Assembly: GCA_023362775.1 (NCBI GenBank)
Contig: JALMGJ010000029.1
Span: forward strand, 4,389,268 to 4,453,267
DNA from: Charina bottae
Taxonomy: Eukaryota; Chordata; Lepidosauria; Squamata; Charinaidae
Direction: 5' to 3'
DNA: 64,000 nt
In this document: piece by piece, positions 1-11,751 of the stretch
How the letters are laid out: each line of letters begins with the position of its first letter
How positions within the stretch are numbered: the stretch's first letter is position 1
The notes under the pieces: model-generated
Seen by the model: only the letters and a program-made list of their open reading frames with translations
What the model was told of the DNA's origin: nothing
Database searches by the model: none
Position numbers and translations under genes: made by a program

Positions 1-88
1 CAGCTAAGAAATGGAGATGAGCACCGGCCCCTAGAGTTGGACACGACTGCACAAATTTGCGGGGGAAACCTTTACCTTTACATTTTTA
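1..88 (+). mobile_element. SINE 3' end (squamate tRNA-derived SINE), cut by window edge
   Basis: The 3' third of the SINE found about ten more times in this window: the block GGAGATGAGCACCGGCCCCT, then the GGACACGACTGCACAAAT block and a CTTTACCTTTA tail. The tRNA-like head lies outside the window. Confidence 0.85.
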
Positions 89-781
89 AGCACAAATTAT
101 TTGGAATCTAGGTTCAGGATTACTCATGCTTTGTCTCCAGGCTGGTCTGACAGCTGATGATGGGGTCGAGTACAGTACCAATCAAAGAGAACAGTGTTGG
201 AGGGGGGAGGAATAAGGTAATCTGGTGCCTTCCATATTTTTTAGAAATACAAGTCCCACAAATATTTATCATTTACCATGATAGAGTTGTAGTTGAAAAA
301 ATCTGGAGAACATCAGGTGACCTATTCCTCTCTCTGTATCTATGTGAGTGTGTGTTTTTGTAACTGCAAAATCCCTTGAGAAACTTCACAAATCATCATC
401 ATCAACATCATCATCACAATCTCTTTCCATTTGACCTGACATTCCTCAGATGCTCTGTGTCCAACAAAAAACCTCAAAAATTATCTAAAGTTTTAGCGTA
501 GGTAAAAGATTAATAGCATTTGGGGCCTCTATCCACTATAAGACAGAGTTTTTGCTTCTTCCAGAGGTAATGACATATTTTATCTGAAGAGGAGCCTTCA
601 CATTTATTTCATTAAATTAAAAGTAAGTAGCATATCAAAGATTTTTCCCCTTTTGTGTATTGTAAATCCCTGCATATGATGATGTCACCCCATTCATCTG
701 TCAAACAAAAAATGTACTTTGAGGTAGTTTGTGATGAATGAAGCCTGTTTGCATGAGGGCTAAAAGTGTGATGGGGGATAG
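89..781. other. No gene recognised
   Basis: AT-rich sequence with a short CATCATCATCA run near 395-415. The short frames show no domain I recognise. Confidence 0.5.
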
Positions 782-789
782 TTTTAGAG

Positions 790-1174
790 CAGAGCTTTCC
801 AAACTGTGTGTTGCGGCACGTTAGTGTGTCGGCTGCAGTGTCTGGGTGTGTCGCGGCTGCTGCTGCCTCCAAACCTGCCCTGCCAGGATTCCGCGCAGGT
901 CCTAGTGCCTGCCTTGTGCCCTGCTGCCTCCAAACCTGCCCTGCTAGGATTCCGCACAGGTCCTAGTGCCTGTCTTGTGCCCTGCTGCCTCCAAACCTGC
1001 CCTGTTAGGATTCCACGCAGGTCCTAGTGCCTGCCTTGTGCCTTGCTGCCTCCAAACCTGCTGTGATTCTGCGCAGGTCCTAGTGCCTGCCTTGTGCCCT
1101 GCTGTAAGAGTGTGTCACGAAATGATGCATGTCTAAAAAGTGTGTCACCAACGTGAAAAGTTTGGAAAGCTCTG
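790..1174. mobile_element. hAT-type MITE with internal tandem repeats (copy 1)
   Basis: Non-autonomous DNA transposon. It starts CAGAGCTTTCCAAACT and ends with the inverted complement AGTTTGGAAAGCTCTG, and is flanked by the 8-bp duplication TTTTAGAG (782-789 and 1175-1182). CAG-type ends with an 8-bp duplication are the hAT superfamily signature. The centre (about 859-1103) holds four tandem units of about 56-61 bp beginning CTGCTGCCTCCAAACCTG. There is no transposase frame. A second copy lies at 26960-27390. Confidence 0.9.
859..1103. repeat. Four-unit minisatellite inside the hAT MITE
   Basis: Three units of about 61 bp and one of about 56 bp, each ending GTCCTAGTGCCTGCCTTGTG. The shorter unit lacks the CCCTGCCAGGA-type segment. 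The units diverge by only a few bases each. Confidence 0.85.
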
Positions 1175-1182
1175 TTTTAGAG

Positions 1183-2620
1183 GATACATGATGCACATGA
1201 CTTTCCCTCCATTGTACTTTTATCAAGGATATCTGTGGACTACACATATAAAATGCAAATTTAATCTATCCAACCATGTCTTGCTTTGCAAGCTGTGTTG
1301 GGTTGGGCTTTCAGCTTGATTAGAAAGTCAAAAACATCCTTGAAGAAGTCAATGGGCTTTGACCACTTCCATGTCACTTCCAAGAAAATTGCATGATTGT
1401 GTCTGTGTAATCATAGGCAGAACTTGAAGAACACTTTTTTAGGGATTTAGAAACCAAATTGAGCTCAAGCTAATTTTTTTCCTATATTTTAATATAATTT
1501 CTATAGTTGTTAAATTTGGAATTGAAAAAATAATATTACATAGTCAACAAATTCCCTTAATTATCAAATCCATCAATAACATTCTGAAGTAAATCTACTT
1601 TTATAAACTCAAGTGATTTAATATTTTATTATATCTCTGTGTGTGCATGTACATATATGTATATATTTCTATTACTTTTTTAAAAGATAGGACTGACTCA
1701 AGAATACTGTCTTAAGTTTTTTTAAAAAAAATGGATTAATATCTTTTACTTTATAGAAGTACCTCTTTTTTGCTGGAACCATAATTTCTTTACAAAGTCT
1801 CCTGGAGTACAGCAAGGAAGTTGGGTGTCTCTTCAAGAGAACTGTAGAAACTAAATCCCAACTGATTTTCTGCAGAGTGTCATACATGTTGGATGAAAAC
1901 TTGATCCAGAGGTGGATGTTAAGCAGAGTTGAGCCTGAATAGAACTTGGATGAGAAACCTCCAAGAAATATCAGAGCTATCTGGTTCTTCTTAGTCTCCA
2001 TGAGGTAAAACTCAATTGGGTCTTTTTTGTTCTGCCAACAAATTAACTGACCAAATCATGGATTTATAGATTTCAAAACTTCATCTTTTATTAGAGGAGG
2101 GTTTACAAGAAATGAGGAAAAGCACTGGCATCAAAGTAAAAGAAAATGTGTTCAAAGATATTTCCTAAACCACATATAATGGCTGTTCTTTCCTTCCTTA
2201 AAACAAAGGCCAGAGTCTTCTCCCTTAGAGAGGGAGATAAACACAAATCCACACAACTAAAACCACAAATCTCAGCTGTCAGAAACAATTGACTAAGGAA
2301 AGATGGAACTTACTCTACTTTTCAAGGGATAAAACCACAGCTATGGTAGGGAGGGAAGTATGATCAAGGTTTTCTCTCTTTCTGAATATATACATATGAA
2401 TTTAAAGCTGTATATTTTTGAACACAACACAACATTGTTTCAATGCATTCTGACCACTGGAAATTATTTTGAGACAGTTCACCAGGATTTGCATCTCAGG
2501 TACAAAACCATGTCCAGCCTTTATTGTGTGTCCTACTGAACAAAAGTTTGAGACAGTTGCCAAAAGGATGGAGTCTTTCCTAATCATATCTATCCTTATC
2601 AAAGCTCTATTTTCTTTTAA
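1183..2620. other. No gene recognised
   Basis: AT-rich, apparently unique DNA. The longest frame is a 109-codon minus-strand frame (1672-2001) with no family resemblance I can name. Confidence 0.45.
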
Positions 2621-2624
2621 TTTA

Positions 2625-3060
2625 ATTTATTCAATTTAATATGGCTGACCACTCCAGAAGACACTGGTCAGCTTGCAAAATCCACAAAAAAGTATAAAAC
2701 AGTTAAAATGTTTAAAGCAGCCTGGACGAAAACAGCTAGAACAAGAATCAGTACAGACAATACAAAGTAACCATATGACAGGGTGCCCATCAATAGATCA
2801 TACCCACATTAACCCCAGGTCTGGGAACAGAGCCATGTCTTAAGGGATTTCTGGAACCCAAGGAACAAGGGTGCCATACTTATCTCTGGGAGGATCCTGT
2901 TCCAGAGGATAGGGACCACATCAGAGAAGTCACACTTGGTCCCACATGATGGCGGCATTTAATTGAAAGGACATGGAGCGCACCCATTCTGCCCAAATGT
3001 ACTAGGTGGGAGAGACAATTGGAGATAGGTGGTCCCTCAGATATCAGTGCCTCCAATTAT
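2625..3060 (-). mobile_element. Old CR1/L2-clade LINE 3' fragment
   Basis: The reverse-oriented 3' end of a non-LTR element. The stretch around GTTCCAGAGGATAGGGACCA and the preceding GGTGCCATACTTATCTCTGG aligns by eye with the 3' module of the better-preserved CR1/L2 copies at 23769-24300, 32371-33530 and 60365-61063. It is more diverged than those and has no coding capacity left. Confidence 0.6.
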
Positions 3061-3571
3061 TATCCCTATCTTCCTGGCATTGCACTTAAGTTGCTGGGAT
3101 GAGCTGAATGTTGGTGCACTATTGGTTTGGTTTGTTTTAATATTATTTTTTCAATTCCAAATTTAAGGATGATTTTGTAAGAACAAAGGTTATCCTGAGA
3201 TTCCTCTTGGCTCTCAGGTTTAAATAATTCCTCTCTCACTTCCTCTCCTAAGGCTGAAGGTATGCAAAAAGCTGGTCTTGTTGATGGCTTTTAGAAGATC
3301 ACAGATGATACTGAGGCTTTGCAATCGTGATTATGTCCCACCAACCTCCTCACTGATGGTAAAAATTTGTGAAAATATTACACCCATCTTCCTGGGTGCT
3401 TTAGCCTGGCCACTTTCCTCCTGGTGAGGGGATGCTTATCTCTTTGTTCCTGGAGTGCATTCAGACTGAAAAGTGTCCTATGAAAAGTCTTGGAATTCTA
3501 AGAAAAAGTTCCCAAGAGCTTCTATTAGCTTTGCATCCACCTACTGACCTCAGTTATAGCTATATAGAATA
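3061..3571. other. No gene recognised
   Basis: No repeat family or coding signal that I can name. Confidence 0.4.
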
Positions 3572-3579
3572 CCTTGGAC

Positions 3580-3649
3580 CATGCCTGGCTGGGGAATTCT
3601 GGGAGTTGAAGTCCACACATCTTAAAGTTGCCAAGGTTGAGAAACACTG
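3580..3649. mobile_element. Short hAT MITE, half deleted
   Basis: The right half of the hairpin MITE that is complete at 25106-25226: it shares GGGAATTCTGGGAGTTGAAG, CCACACATCTT and the end CCAAGGTTGAGAAACACTG. It is flanked by an 8-bp duplication CCTTGGAC (3572-3579 and 3650-3657), so it was probably mobilised as this short 70-bp form, although its left end is not a good terminal repeat. Confidence 0.8.
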
Positions 3650-3657
3650 CCTTGGAC

Positions 3658-4080
3658 TAAAGAACTTTCACATTTCTCTTTCTCACTCCATTAGATATAG
3701 ACCCAGCAGGCCTTCAAATGAAGTGTTCTAGGTAAAGTATGGCACTTGGATGTCTAGTTCTGCAGATCTGAATAAATTCTGAGGTTTTAGGAAGTATAGA
3801 AATTTTTTAGAAGGGAGAAACAAATTGGTGATCTTCAAACAGACAAGTAAAGATAGTGTCCGTAAAATGCTGATGTGGTGGGAATGGAGAAACAAAAACT
3901 AGGAGTGAGGAAGACAATGAATACTCCATGTTGTAACACTTTCTTGCAAATTTTACTTCTCTCATGTCATGATAATGAATGATAATGAATTCTGTATATT
4001 ATACATTGACTGGATTTAGACAAGATACTTGCCCATGATTAACTTGACTATGGTTTACTTATTTAGCCCCAGGGATGTCC
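3658..4080. other. No gene recognised
   Basis: Unique-looking AT-rich DNA with a small ATGATAATGA duplication near 3970-3990. Confidence 0.4.
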
Positions 4081-4084
4081 ACAG

Positions 4085-4310
4085 GGTGTGGTCAGAAAAT
4101 CAAGGTGGTGGCCATGATGATGTGATCAAAGCTCTGCCTGCTTTTTATGTGCAACACGTAGCCAGAATCGCTGGGAGTTGGGCACTGTAAAATGTAATAA
4201 ATAAATAAATAGACAGACAAATATTTTTTTAAAAAAACAGGCAGAGCTTCAATCACACCATCATGGATGCCATCTTGACATTTTTAACCACACTCTATGG
4301 ATACTTGTGC
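4085..4310. mobile_element. Foldback MITE interrupted by a LINE tail
   Basis: Two imperfect inverted arms: left about 4090-4143 (GGGTGTGGTCAGAAAATCAA onward) and right about 4240-4305 (ending TTTTTAACCACACTCTATGG). Between them, about 4155-4212, sits a CR1/L2-like 3' tail reading GGGAGTTGGGCACTGTAAAA followed by AATAAATAAAT. Related copies lie at about 9050-9115, 29931-30043, 33875-33960 and 41735-41865. Confidence 0.65.
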
Positions 4311-4480
4311 TTAGCCCGATATTCTGGTTTTGCATGATGCATTGATTTATAGATTATAGATTATATAACAACACAGGCTGGATTCACACATTGTGCTTAG
4401 CTAAAAATTTGGCTGAATCATTTGTAGTCTGGTGCATTGGGTGAACATAGTCATTTCATATAGCACTTACTCTGACTACC

Positions 4481-4494
4481 ATGAATCCACTTTT
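4481..4494. repeat. Left TSD of L1 copy A
   Basis: ATGAATCCACTTTT, repeated exactly at 7841-7854. These two copies fix the ends of the L1 insertion. Confidence 0.9.
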
Positions 4495-4541
4495 TTTTAA
4501 ATATAAATTTTAATTTTAATATTAAAATAACTTTACATAAT

Positions 4542-4588
4542 ATTACATAACATAACATAACATAACATAACATAACATAACATAACAT
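4542..4588. repeat. (CATAA)n microsatellite at the L1 3' end
   Basis: About nine CATAA pentamers just inside the left end of L1 copy A, consistent with expansion of an A-rich L1 tail. Confidence 0.9.
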
Positions 4589-4649
4589 GTGTGACTTCCT
4601 ACTTTCTCTTCAAAATATTATTTACATATTTATAAACCAACTTAGCGAC

Positions 4650-7600
4650 TTACTTAATTACATTAAAGTTCCAATTGAATTTTTTGTGTTTCTTCTATAA
4701 ATTTGTAAAAAGGTCTCCAACAAGAGTTAAACTCATCCATATTTTTATCATTTAGTTGATCAGTCAATTTTGCCATCTGTGCTAAGTCCATCACTTTTAT
4801 AATCCATTCTTCCATGCTGGGTATGTAGTCTTCTTTCCAGTGTTTAGCATATATAATTCTTGCAGCAGTAATTAAGTATAATAGTAATTTCCCATGTTAC
4901 TTGTGTAGATCTGATCCAATAAATCCAAGTAGATAAAGTTCCAGTTCTTTTTTAAAATCTTCTTGTATTATTTTACTTATAATTTCATGTATTTTGTCCC
5001 AGAAACTTTTTGTTTTTTGACACATCCACCACAAGTGAAAAAAAGTACCAACTTCCCTTTTACATTTCCAACATCTATTTGACAAGGTGTTATTCATTTT
5101 TGACAATGTATTTGGAGTGATGTACCATCTATACATCATTTAAAAAAAATTTTCTTTCATGTTATAATTTAGAGTAAATTTTAAATCTTTTATCCACATT
5201 TTCTCCCATTTTTCAATTTGAATAGTATGACCCAAATTTTCTTCCCATTTAGTTATACAGGTTTTTTTTGATAAAATAGACATTGGATTTTGTACTAAAT
5301 TTTTGTACATTTTTGTTATCAGATGATCATCTTCCATCCATAATACATTATCCCATTTTCCGGAATAATTTTTAAAATTAAAATTTTTAGAGTCAATCTT
5401 AAATTGTTCTTTTATTTGTAAGCATGTATACCAGTTACAAATATGGCCCTCCTTTTCTAAACCCTCTCTTGTCTTGATCTTATAATTTGATCCTTCAAAT
5501 ATTAATAAATCTTTATAGTTAAGCCATTTTTTTGCACTCACATTTTCTTGCCTCGCAAAGGCCTCTTGAGGTGAGATCCACAATGGTAAATTTGGTAGTA
5601 ATAGCTTTTTATATTTGTTCCAGACAGTTAAAATAGTTTTTCTAATTGGATGTTTAATAAATGCGGGGTCTGCTTTACTTTTATCATACCAAAGGTATCT
5701 GTGCCAACCAAATATAAGGTCATGACCTTCTAAATTTAACAATTTTTTTATTTTCCAGTTTTATCCAATCTCTCAACCAAACAAGGACACATGACTCACA
5801 ATATAATTTAAGATTAGGCAGTCCAAAACCTCCATTTTCCTTAATATCCTTTAAAATTTATTTTTAATTCTCTGTTTTTTCCCCTGCCAAATAAATTTAG
5901 ATAGATCTCTTTGCCAATTTTGAAATGTTTTTTCTGTAATATTTATTGGTATCATTTGAAATAAAAATAGAATCCTTGGGAGAATGTTCATTTTGGTAGT
6001 AGAAATTCTACCTAAGAAAGATATCTGGAGTTTTTCCCAATTTTGTAAGTCTTGTTTTATTTCCTTCCAAATTTTTATATAATTATTTTGAAATAACCGA
6101 ATTTTTAGAAGTAATTTATATTCCTAAGTATCTTATTTTTTAAACATTTTTGTAGCCCATGGCTTGTTCCATAGATTGTATATTATTTTGAGACATATTT
6201 AGATTTATCATCTTTGTTTTTTGTTTATTTATTTTAAATCCGGCCAGTTCTCCGTAATCCTGATTTTTTTTCTGCAAGTATTCAATTGAATTATTAGGAT
6301 TTTGCATTGTGATAACAATGTCATCTGCAAAAGCTCTTACTTTATATCTTTCTTGTTTTATTTTAACCCCTTCAATTTGATTATCATTTCTAATATTTTC
6401 AAGTAGAACCTCTAACACCAAGATGAACAAAAGTGGTGATATTGGATAACCCTGCCTAGTACCTTTTTCTATATAGCAATTTTGAGTTATATCATCGTTT
6501 ATCACTATTTTGGCTGTTTAGTTTGTATATATTGCTTGAATTGCAGTAATAAATTTTTCTCCATAATCCATAATTTTTAACATTTTAAACATAAATTCCC
6601 AATTTAAATTATCAAATGCTTTTTCAGCGTCTAGAAATAATAACAAAATTTGTTTTTCATTATGATTTCTTGCATAATCAATTATGTTTAAAATAGATCT
6701 AATGTTATCTTTTATATGTCTTTTTGGTAAGAAACCACATTGATCTAATTTTATTGTTTCTTGTAATACTCCTTTCAATCTTTCAGTCAAAATAGTGGTA
6801 AAGATTTTATAATCGTTGTTTAATAGAGAGATTGGTCTATAATTTTTACATAGCGTCAAATCTTGATCTTCTTTGGGAATCAGAATGATATTTGCTTCTG
6901 ACCAAGATTTTGGTATAATGTTTCCAGCAAATATAGAATTTAAGAGTAAATTGAATGGAGTTATAAGTTGTTCTTGGAACTATTTATAATATATAGCCGA
7001 AAACCCTTCCGGACCCAGAGTTTTGCCTAGTTTTTGTTTTCGGATGGCATCAATTATTTCTTCTTTTGTAATAGGCGTGTTTAAAATGTCTTTATCTATT
7101 TGAGATATTTTTCCCAAATTGCTTTCTAATAAATATGTTTCACATTTTTCCGATACTGTCAGTTGTTTTTGGTATAGATTGGTATAAAAATCATAAAACG
7201 CTTTTTTAATACCTTCATTATCTGTTAACTCCTCCCCATTTTCTTTTATTTTGTTAATTATCTTTTTCTTGTTCTCTTTTCTTAATTTAAAAGCAAGCCA
7301 TTTTCCTGCTTTATTTGCATACTGAAAATGTCTTTGTTTTACATATCTCAAATTCCTCTCCATTTCCCCATTTGTTAGAATCTCTAGTTGCTTTTGTAAA
7401 ATTGTAATTTGATTTCTAATGTTATTATCACTAGGATTGCTTTGAAGTTCAATTTCTTTCACTTTAATTTGACCACAAATTGTAAAAAAAAATTGTTGTT
7501 TATTTTTTCTTTGGTGTATGCTTAGCGACATAAAATGCCCCCTAATAAAAGCTTTGCTAGTGTCCCATATTGTTGCAATATTTATTTCATCATTCATATT

Positions 7601-7840
7601 CAAATAAAAAAATTCTTTTAATTTATTTTTGGTATCATCCAAATAAATCTTGTTTCTCAATAAAGTTTCATTTAGTCTCCATCTATATGACTTTGGCAAT
7701 ATTTTTAAAATTAATTGAACTGCATTATGATCTGAAAAAGTTTTGGGTAAAATCACCATATCTTTTATTTTATTTGCTACATTTTTAGATAGCCAAATCA
7801 TGTCAATTCTTGAATAAGATTTATACCTATCTGAAAAGAA
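4650..7840 (-). pseudogene. L1 ORF2 (endonuclease/reverse transcriptase), broken, copy A
   Basis: Remains of the L1 ORF2 protein, which nicks DNA and reverse-transcribes L1 RNA. Visible from the N-terminal side: the last endonuclease motifs (a YSRIDMIW-type block at the 5' break, then SDHNAVQL near 7740); the linker; a GKTLGPEGFSAIYYK block (about 6980-7020); RT motifs KNYRPISLLNNDYKI (6820-6850), DQCGFLPKR and DAEKAFDNLNWEF; KGTRQGYP and FADD (about 6325); then the C-terminal cysteine region with CWKCKREVGTFFHLWW (about 5030-5075). The frame is broken into at least five pieces (4650-5139, 5140-5742, 6140-6505, 6518-6859, 6980-7801). The FADD catalytic motif survives, but the protein could not be made. 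Confidence 0.9.
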
Positions 7841-7854
7841 ATGAATCCACTTTT

Positions 7855-9040
7855 CATGTAGTTCAATGTTCCATCAATTGTGCTGGAATACCTGAATCCA
7901 TTTTAAAACGGATTACCAGGAAGATATTGTTCAGAGGACAAAATAAAAAAGGAAGATTACAGTAAGTATATGTGTATCACATGGTGTTTTGATTTTTAAA
8001 ATATTTAATAACAACATCAGAATGTTTTAAAGTAGTGCATTTGATTTCTAAAGATTCCACAGATCCTCACTGAATTAATACAGAGTACTAAACAACAGGG
8101 TAGATCAATATACAAAACAGCAGTGAATTTTGTTACAATTTAAATTTATTAAAACTCTGCTTGGGAAAAATCTTGTCTCTGATGTTGAATATGGATTTGC
8201 AGATTCTCATAAATCTAGTGTTTACTATAAGTGACTTGTTTTAATGGACGTGTTTATTTTTAATATAAACCACCCTCAGCTGCTTAGCAAGAATGGCATA
8301 GAAATAAATAAATGATGAGAGTGTTAAAATACAATGCATTGATACAAATACCACAAACATAATAAAATGCAGCCTAAAAATGTACATTTCTAGCAGAGAA
8401 AAAATGAACTCAATTAACTTTTCAGATCACAAAGAATTAAAATGAACACACAAATGGTTTAAAGGCTTGGATAAATTAAAATAAGGTCAGTACCTGGTGC
8501 CAAAAGGAGGATAAGAAAGCACCAGATGTACCTCTATGGCAGAACCAATTCTGTTCCTGGGCAAAAGGTTTTGGATATCATGAAAGGCATTCAAATTAGG
8601 AATTATCTATTTCTAATTACTGAATTTTTACTATGAGGAATGGGATTAGGAGATTAGGGAATCTGCAAAACAGATGGACCATTCTAGAGAATTGTGGAGT
8701 TTTCTGTTTTTCTTCATCTGGACCATGCTGATCCAGGGCTCATCTAGCAATTTTCCTGATACAAGTCTCCCGGAATACAAACTGGTGTATGGTGGTTCAG
8801 AAGATTTGCATCAAGACACATGGCAGACCACCCCTAGAAGCTCAGGATTGGAATAGTCCAGAGGAAAAAGGGAAAGCTCCAGAATTTCCTGGAGAATACC
8901 TAGAGAGATTTCTGCCTCAGATGCAACTTTGGATTAACATGTTTGGAAGGATGGGAATGTTAAAGAAGTCAAGATAGTGGTTGCTGCAGAATTATTGAAG
9001 TTCTTCTCTTCTGTGTGTGCATTGATGTTATGCACACCTA
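7855..9040. other. No gene recognised; short LINE tail inside
   Basis: Mostly unique AT-rich DNA. At about 8260-8312 the stretch AACCACCCTCAGCTGCTTAG followed by GAAATAAATAAAT resembles a worn CR1/L2 3' tail on the plus strand. A 60-codon frame at 8674-8856 begins with a hydrophobic stretch (LWSFLFFFIWTMLI), but no family is recognisable and the frame has no support as a gene. Confidence 0.4.
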
Positions 9041-9049
9041 CAAAGAAAT

Positions 9050-9120
9050 GGGTATTTCAATCCCACTGCCCTGACTGCCATCTTGACTTTTTTGAACCCC
9101 CTAGTGGATGCTGATGTTTG
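9050..9120. mobile_element. Partial copy of the foldback MITE
   Basis: CACTGCCCTGACTGCCATCT followed by TGACTTTTTTGAACCCCCTA matches the right arm of the foldback family at 4085-4310 and 41735-41865. Confidence 0.5.
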
Positions 9121-9510
9121 GATATCATGTGCTATGACCTGAAATTAGGCAGCAGATGTCCTGGGAGGCTGATTTACAGCTAAGGAAGGGCTTCTCCCTA
9201 ATGGTAGAATCACATCTTCAAATTATATTGAAACGTTTTTCCTGTAGTGGTTTCTTCATTAAAAACAGCAGGAATTGGGAATGCATAAAAGAACTGAAAG
9301 CTATGATGAGATATACTATAGATGAAGAATACTCTACACAATCTTCAGATTTTTTGGTGTTGGTATTGGGGAAGTGGGGGGCTTATGTTGCACAGAAGAA
9401 TTTCAGGAAGATCCCAATAAGAAGCATTACATTTCTTTCTTCTAGAAGTAATCATGGTGATTCTCCATATCTTATGTGATGTTACTAGTCAACAAATCTC
9501 AAATTAAATG
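9121..9510. other. No gene recognised
   Basis: A 107-codon plus frame (9156-9479) has no motif I can name and ends just before the L1 target site. Confidence 0.35.
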
Positions 9511-9520
9511 TAAAGTATTC
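9511..9520. repeat. Left TSD of L1 copy B
   Basis: TAAAGTATTC, repeated exactly at 22041-22050 immediately after the L1 A-rich tail. The pair brackets 12.5 kb. Confidence 0.85.
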
Positions 9521-9753
9521 GACTTCTGGTGAGGAGTTATGGCAGACGTACAATCCTGGTGAAGCTCTGCTCCTAGGATTTATAACGTGGTGATTATCGT
9601 GTCTCTTTGAAGTTATTTTGAGACACAAAGCAAGCTCCAGGAAAGGAGAAGTTGACAAATTGCTCCTGTGACTTCTGGACAGCTGGAAAATGCCGAGTTT
9701 CAAGATTGAATGGCGAGAACCATTTCCCAGCTGGGAAGCGCGAGAACCATTTC
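9521..9753 (+). other. Probable L1 5' UTR remnant of copy B
   Basis: Lies between the left TSD and the first ORF2 codons. I assign it to the L1 5' UTR from position only. It ends with a 14-bp direct repeat, GCGAGAACCATTTC, at 9713-9726 and 9740-9753, right at the junction with ORF2. Confidence 0.5.
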
Positions 9754-9958
9754 ATGTACAGTACATTTCATAAACAGTCCCATAACTACTTCAGAAATAG
9801 TAGAAGTTATGAAGAAAATTAAACTAGGAAAAACACCAGGACCCTATGGAATATATGCAAGATACTATAAATGTTTTATTGACCAAATTATTGTACCCTT
9901 TAAAGATCTGATGAATTTGATTTTGCTGGGGTCAGCAATGCCAGATATGTGGAGGGAA

Positions 9959-10206
9959 TGTCCTGACTTTGAGTGAAGGAACATGCTGAGACTTGATGTA
10001 AAAGCTCTAGTGTTTTATTGTTCTACTCTGCTAGACAGAATCCAGCTAAACTGAAATGAATTAGTGATGCTCAGAGAAAAGGCCCAAGAAATTAGGGTGG
10101 TGCCTTCTTCAGCCTCTTGGGAGGAAAGCAAAGCAATTCAGTACTGCGCATGCATTTATCACCCTGGAGGGAGCCCCCTCCTTCTTCACCAGTTATCTCC
10201 CTGACA
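9959..10206. mobile_element. Solo LTR (248 bp) inside L1 copy B
   Basis: Begins TGTCCTGAC, ends CTGACA and is flanked by the 5-bp duplication GGGAA (9954-9958 and 10207-10211). TG...CA ends with a 5-bp duplication mark an LTR integrated by a retroviral-type integrase. It splits the L1 ORF2 codons between MWRE and the ANITLIPKE-type block. No internal coding region remains, as expected after LTR-LTR recombination. I cannot tell ERV from Gypsy-type from this short LTR. Confidence 0.85.
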
Positions 10207-11463
10207 GGGAAGCAAATATTACACTCATACCAAAAGAGGGACAGGACCCCATGTTGATTAGGAATTATAGACCAATATTGTTATTAAATAATGACTACAA
10301 AATATTTGCATCGGTGTTAGCAGAAAGGATGAAAATAATTCTACAGGATATTATTCATCATGATCAATGTGGATTTCTACCTAAAAGACAATTAAAAGAT
10401 AATGTAAGAATTGTGTTAGATATTATAGAATATTTACAATACCATAATGAATGCCAGATGGCACTTATCTTTCTGGATGCGGAAAAAGCTTTTGATAATT
10501 TAAATTGGATCTTTATGTTTAGAGTTTTGGAAAACATGGAATTTGGAGAACCATTTATAGAAGGAATCAAATCAATTTATACAACCCAAAGGGCCAATAT
10601 TATTGTAAATGAGGAGCTGACTGAAGCTTGTAAGATAGAAAAAGGAACAAGGCAAGGATGTCCTTTATCACCCTTATTGTTTATATTAGTTTTAGAGGTT
10701 CTTAACAGAGATATTAGAAGTGATGAAAAAATAAAAGGTTTAAAAATTAAACAGGAGGTCTTCAAGTTAAGGGCATTTGCAGATGAGTTATTCTTAATAC
10801 TACAAGACCCCTTGGACTCGGCGGAATATCTGATGAAAAAATTGAAAGACTATGGATCTTTAGCGGGGTTGAAAGTAAATAAACAGAAAACAAAAATGTT
10901 AATTAAAGATATGACAGTGAATAATCAAGAATTGTTGGTAAGGAAGATGGGTTTTAAAAATGAAAAAAGATTAAATATTTGGGAGTAATCTTGTTAGCTA
11001 AAAATAGTGCGTTGTTTAGAAACAATTATAATAATAGTTAGAATGAAGTTAAAAAAGACTTGATAAGATGGGAAAAACTACATTTGTCTCTTTGGGGAGG
11101 ATTTCTGTAATTAAGATGAATGTTTTGCCAAGGATGTTATTTCTTTTTCAAACGGTTCCAATTTTGTTAAATGACACAGTATTCAAACAATGGCAAAAGG
11201 ATCTCTCAAAGTTTATTTGGCAAGGGAAAAAACCAAGAATCAAATATAAATTGCTACAGGATGCCAAGGAACGCGGAGGATTGGGGTTGCCAGATTTAAA
11301 ATTGTATTTTGAAGCATGTTGTTTTATGTGGGTGAAAGACTGGATTACTTTAGAAAATAAAAAATTGTTAGATCTTGAAGGGCATGAATTAAGATTTGGA
11401 TGGTATGCCTACTTATGGTATAATAAAGTTAAGATAAATAAGGAATTTAATAACCATTATATT

Positions 11464-11473
11464 AGGAAGGCTA
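11464..11473. repeat. Left TSD of nested L1 copy C
   Basis: AGGAAGGCTA, repeated exactly at 18814-18823. Both copies lie in the ORF2 codons of L1 copy B. Confidence 0.92.
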
Positions 11474-11751
11474 CATTTTTTTTATTTATACTTTTTATTC
11501 AAATTTTACAATATACATAGTTAAAAGTTAGAAACGAAACGAAAATAGAAATACAAATCAAAGAGAAAAAGAAAAAAGTGTAGAAAAGCAAAGAAAAGAA
11601 ATAGAAAAATAGAAACAGGTATAGAAATTAGTTGACTTCCGATCTATCTATGGTCATAAGAATACATAAAAAGAATTTTTCTTACATGCTAGCATTTGGT
11701 ATAATTTACATATACATTTCTTGTCGAATATATTTTATTATATAATATAAT
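11474..11751 (-). other. 3' UTR of L1 copy C
   Basis: AT-rich, with a pyrimidine-rich run in the L1 sense (polypurine on the plus strand at about 11530-11625). It contains TTGACTTCCGATCTATC at about 11631, related to the 24-bp arm that is part of an inverted repeat in the 3' region of L1 copy B. Confidence 0.75.

Larger units (their letters stand above)
4495..7840 (-). mobile_element. 5'-truncated L1 retrotransposon, copy A
   Basis: L1-clade non-LTR retrotransposon on the minus strand, bounded by a 14-bp TSD. The 3' side (low coordinates) is AT-rich with a CATAA pentamer array at about 4545-4587. The 5' end is truncated inside the ORF2 endonuclease, so ORF1, the 5' UTR and the first endonuclease motifs are missing. 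Target-primed reverse transcription normally leaves this 5' truncation. The element is dead: ORF2 is split by several frameshifts and stops. Confidence 0.93.

Noticed and set aside
8674..8856. Small secreted or membrane protein (hydrophobic N-terminus)
   Set aside because: Only 60 codons, no homology I can recall, no neighbouring exon signals.
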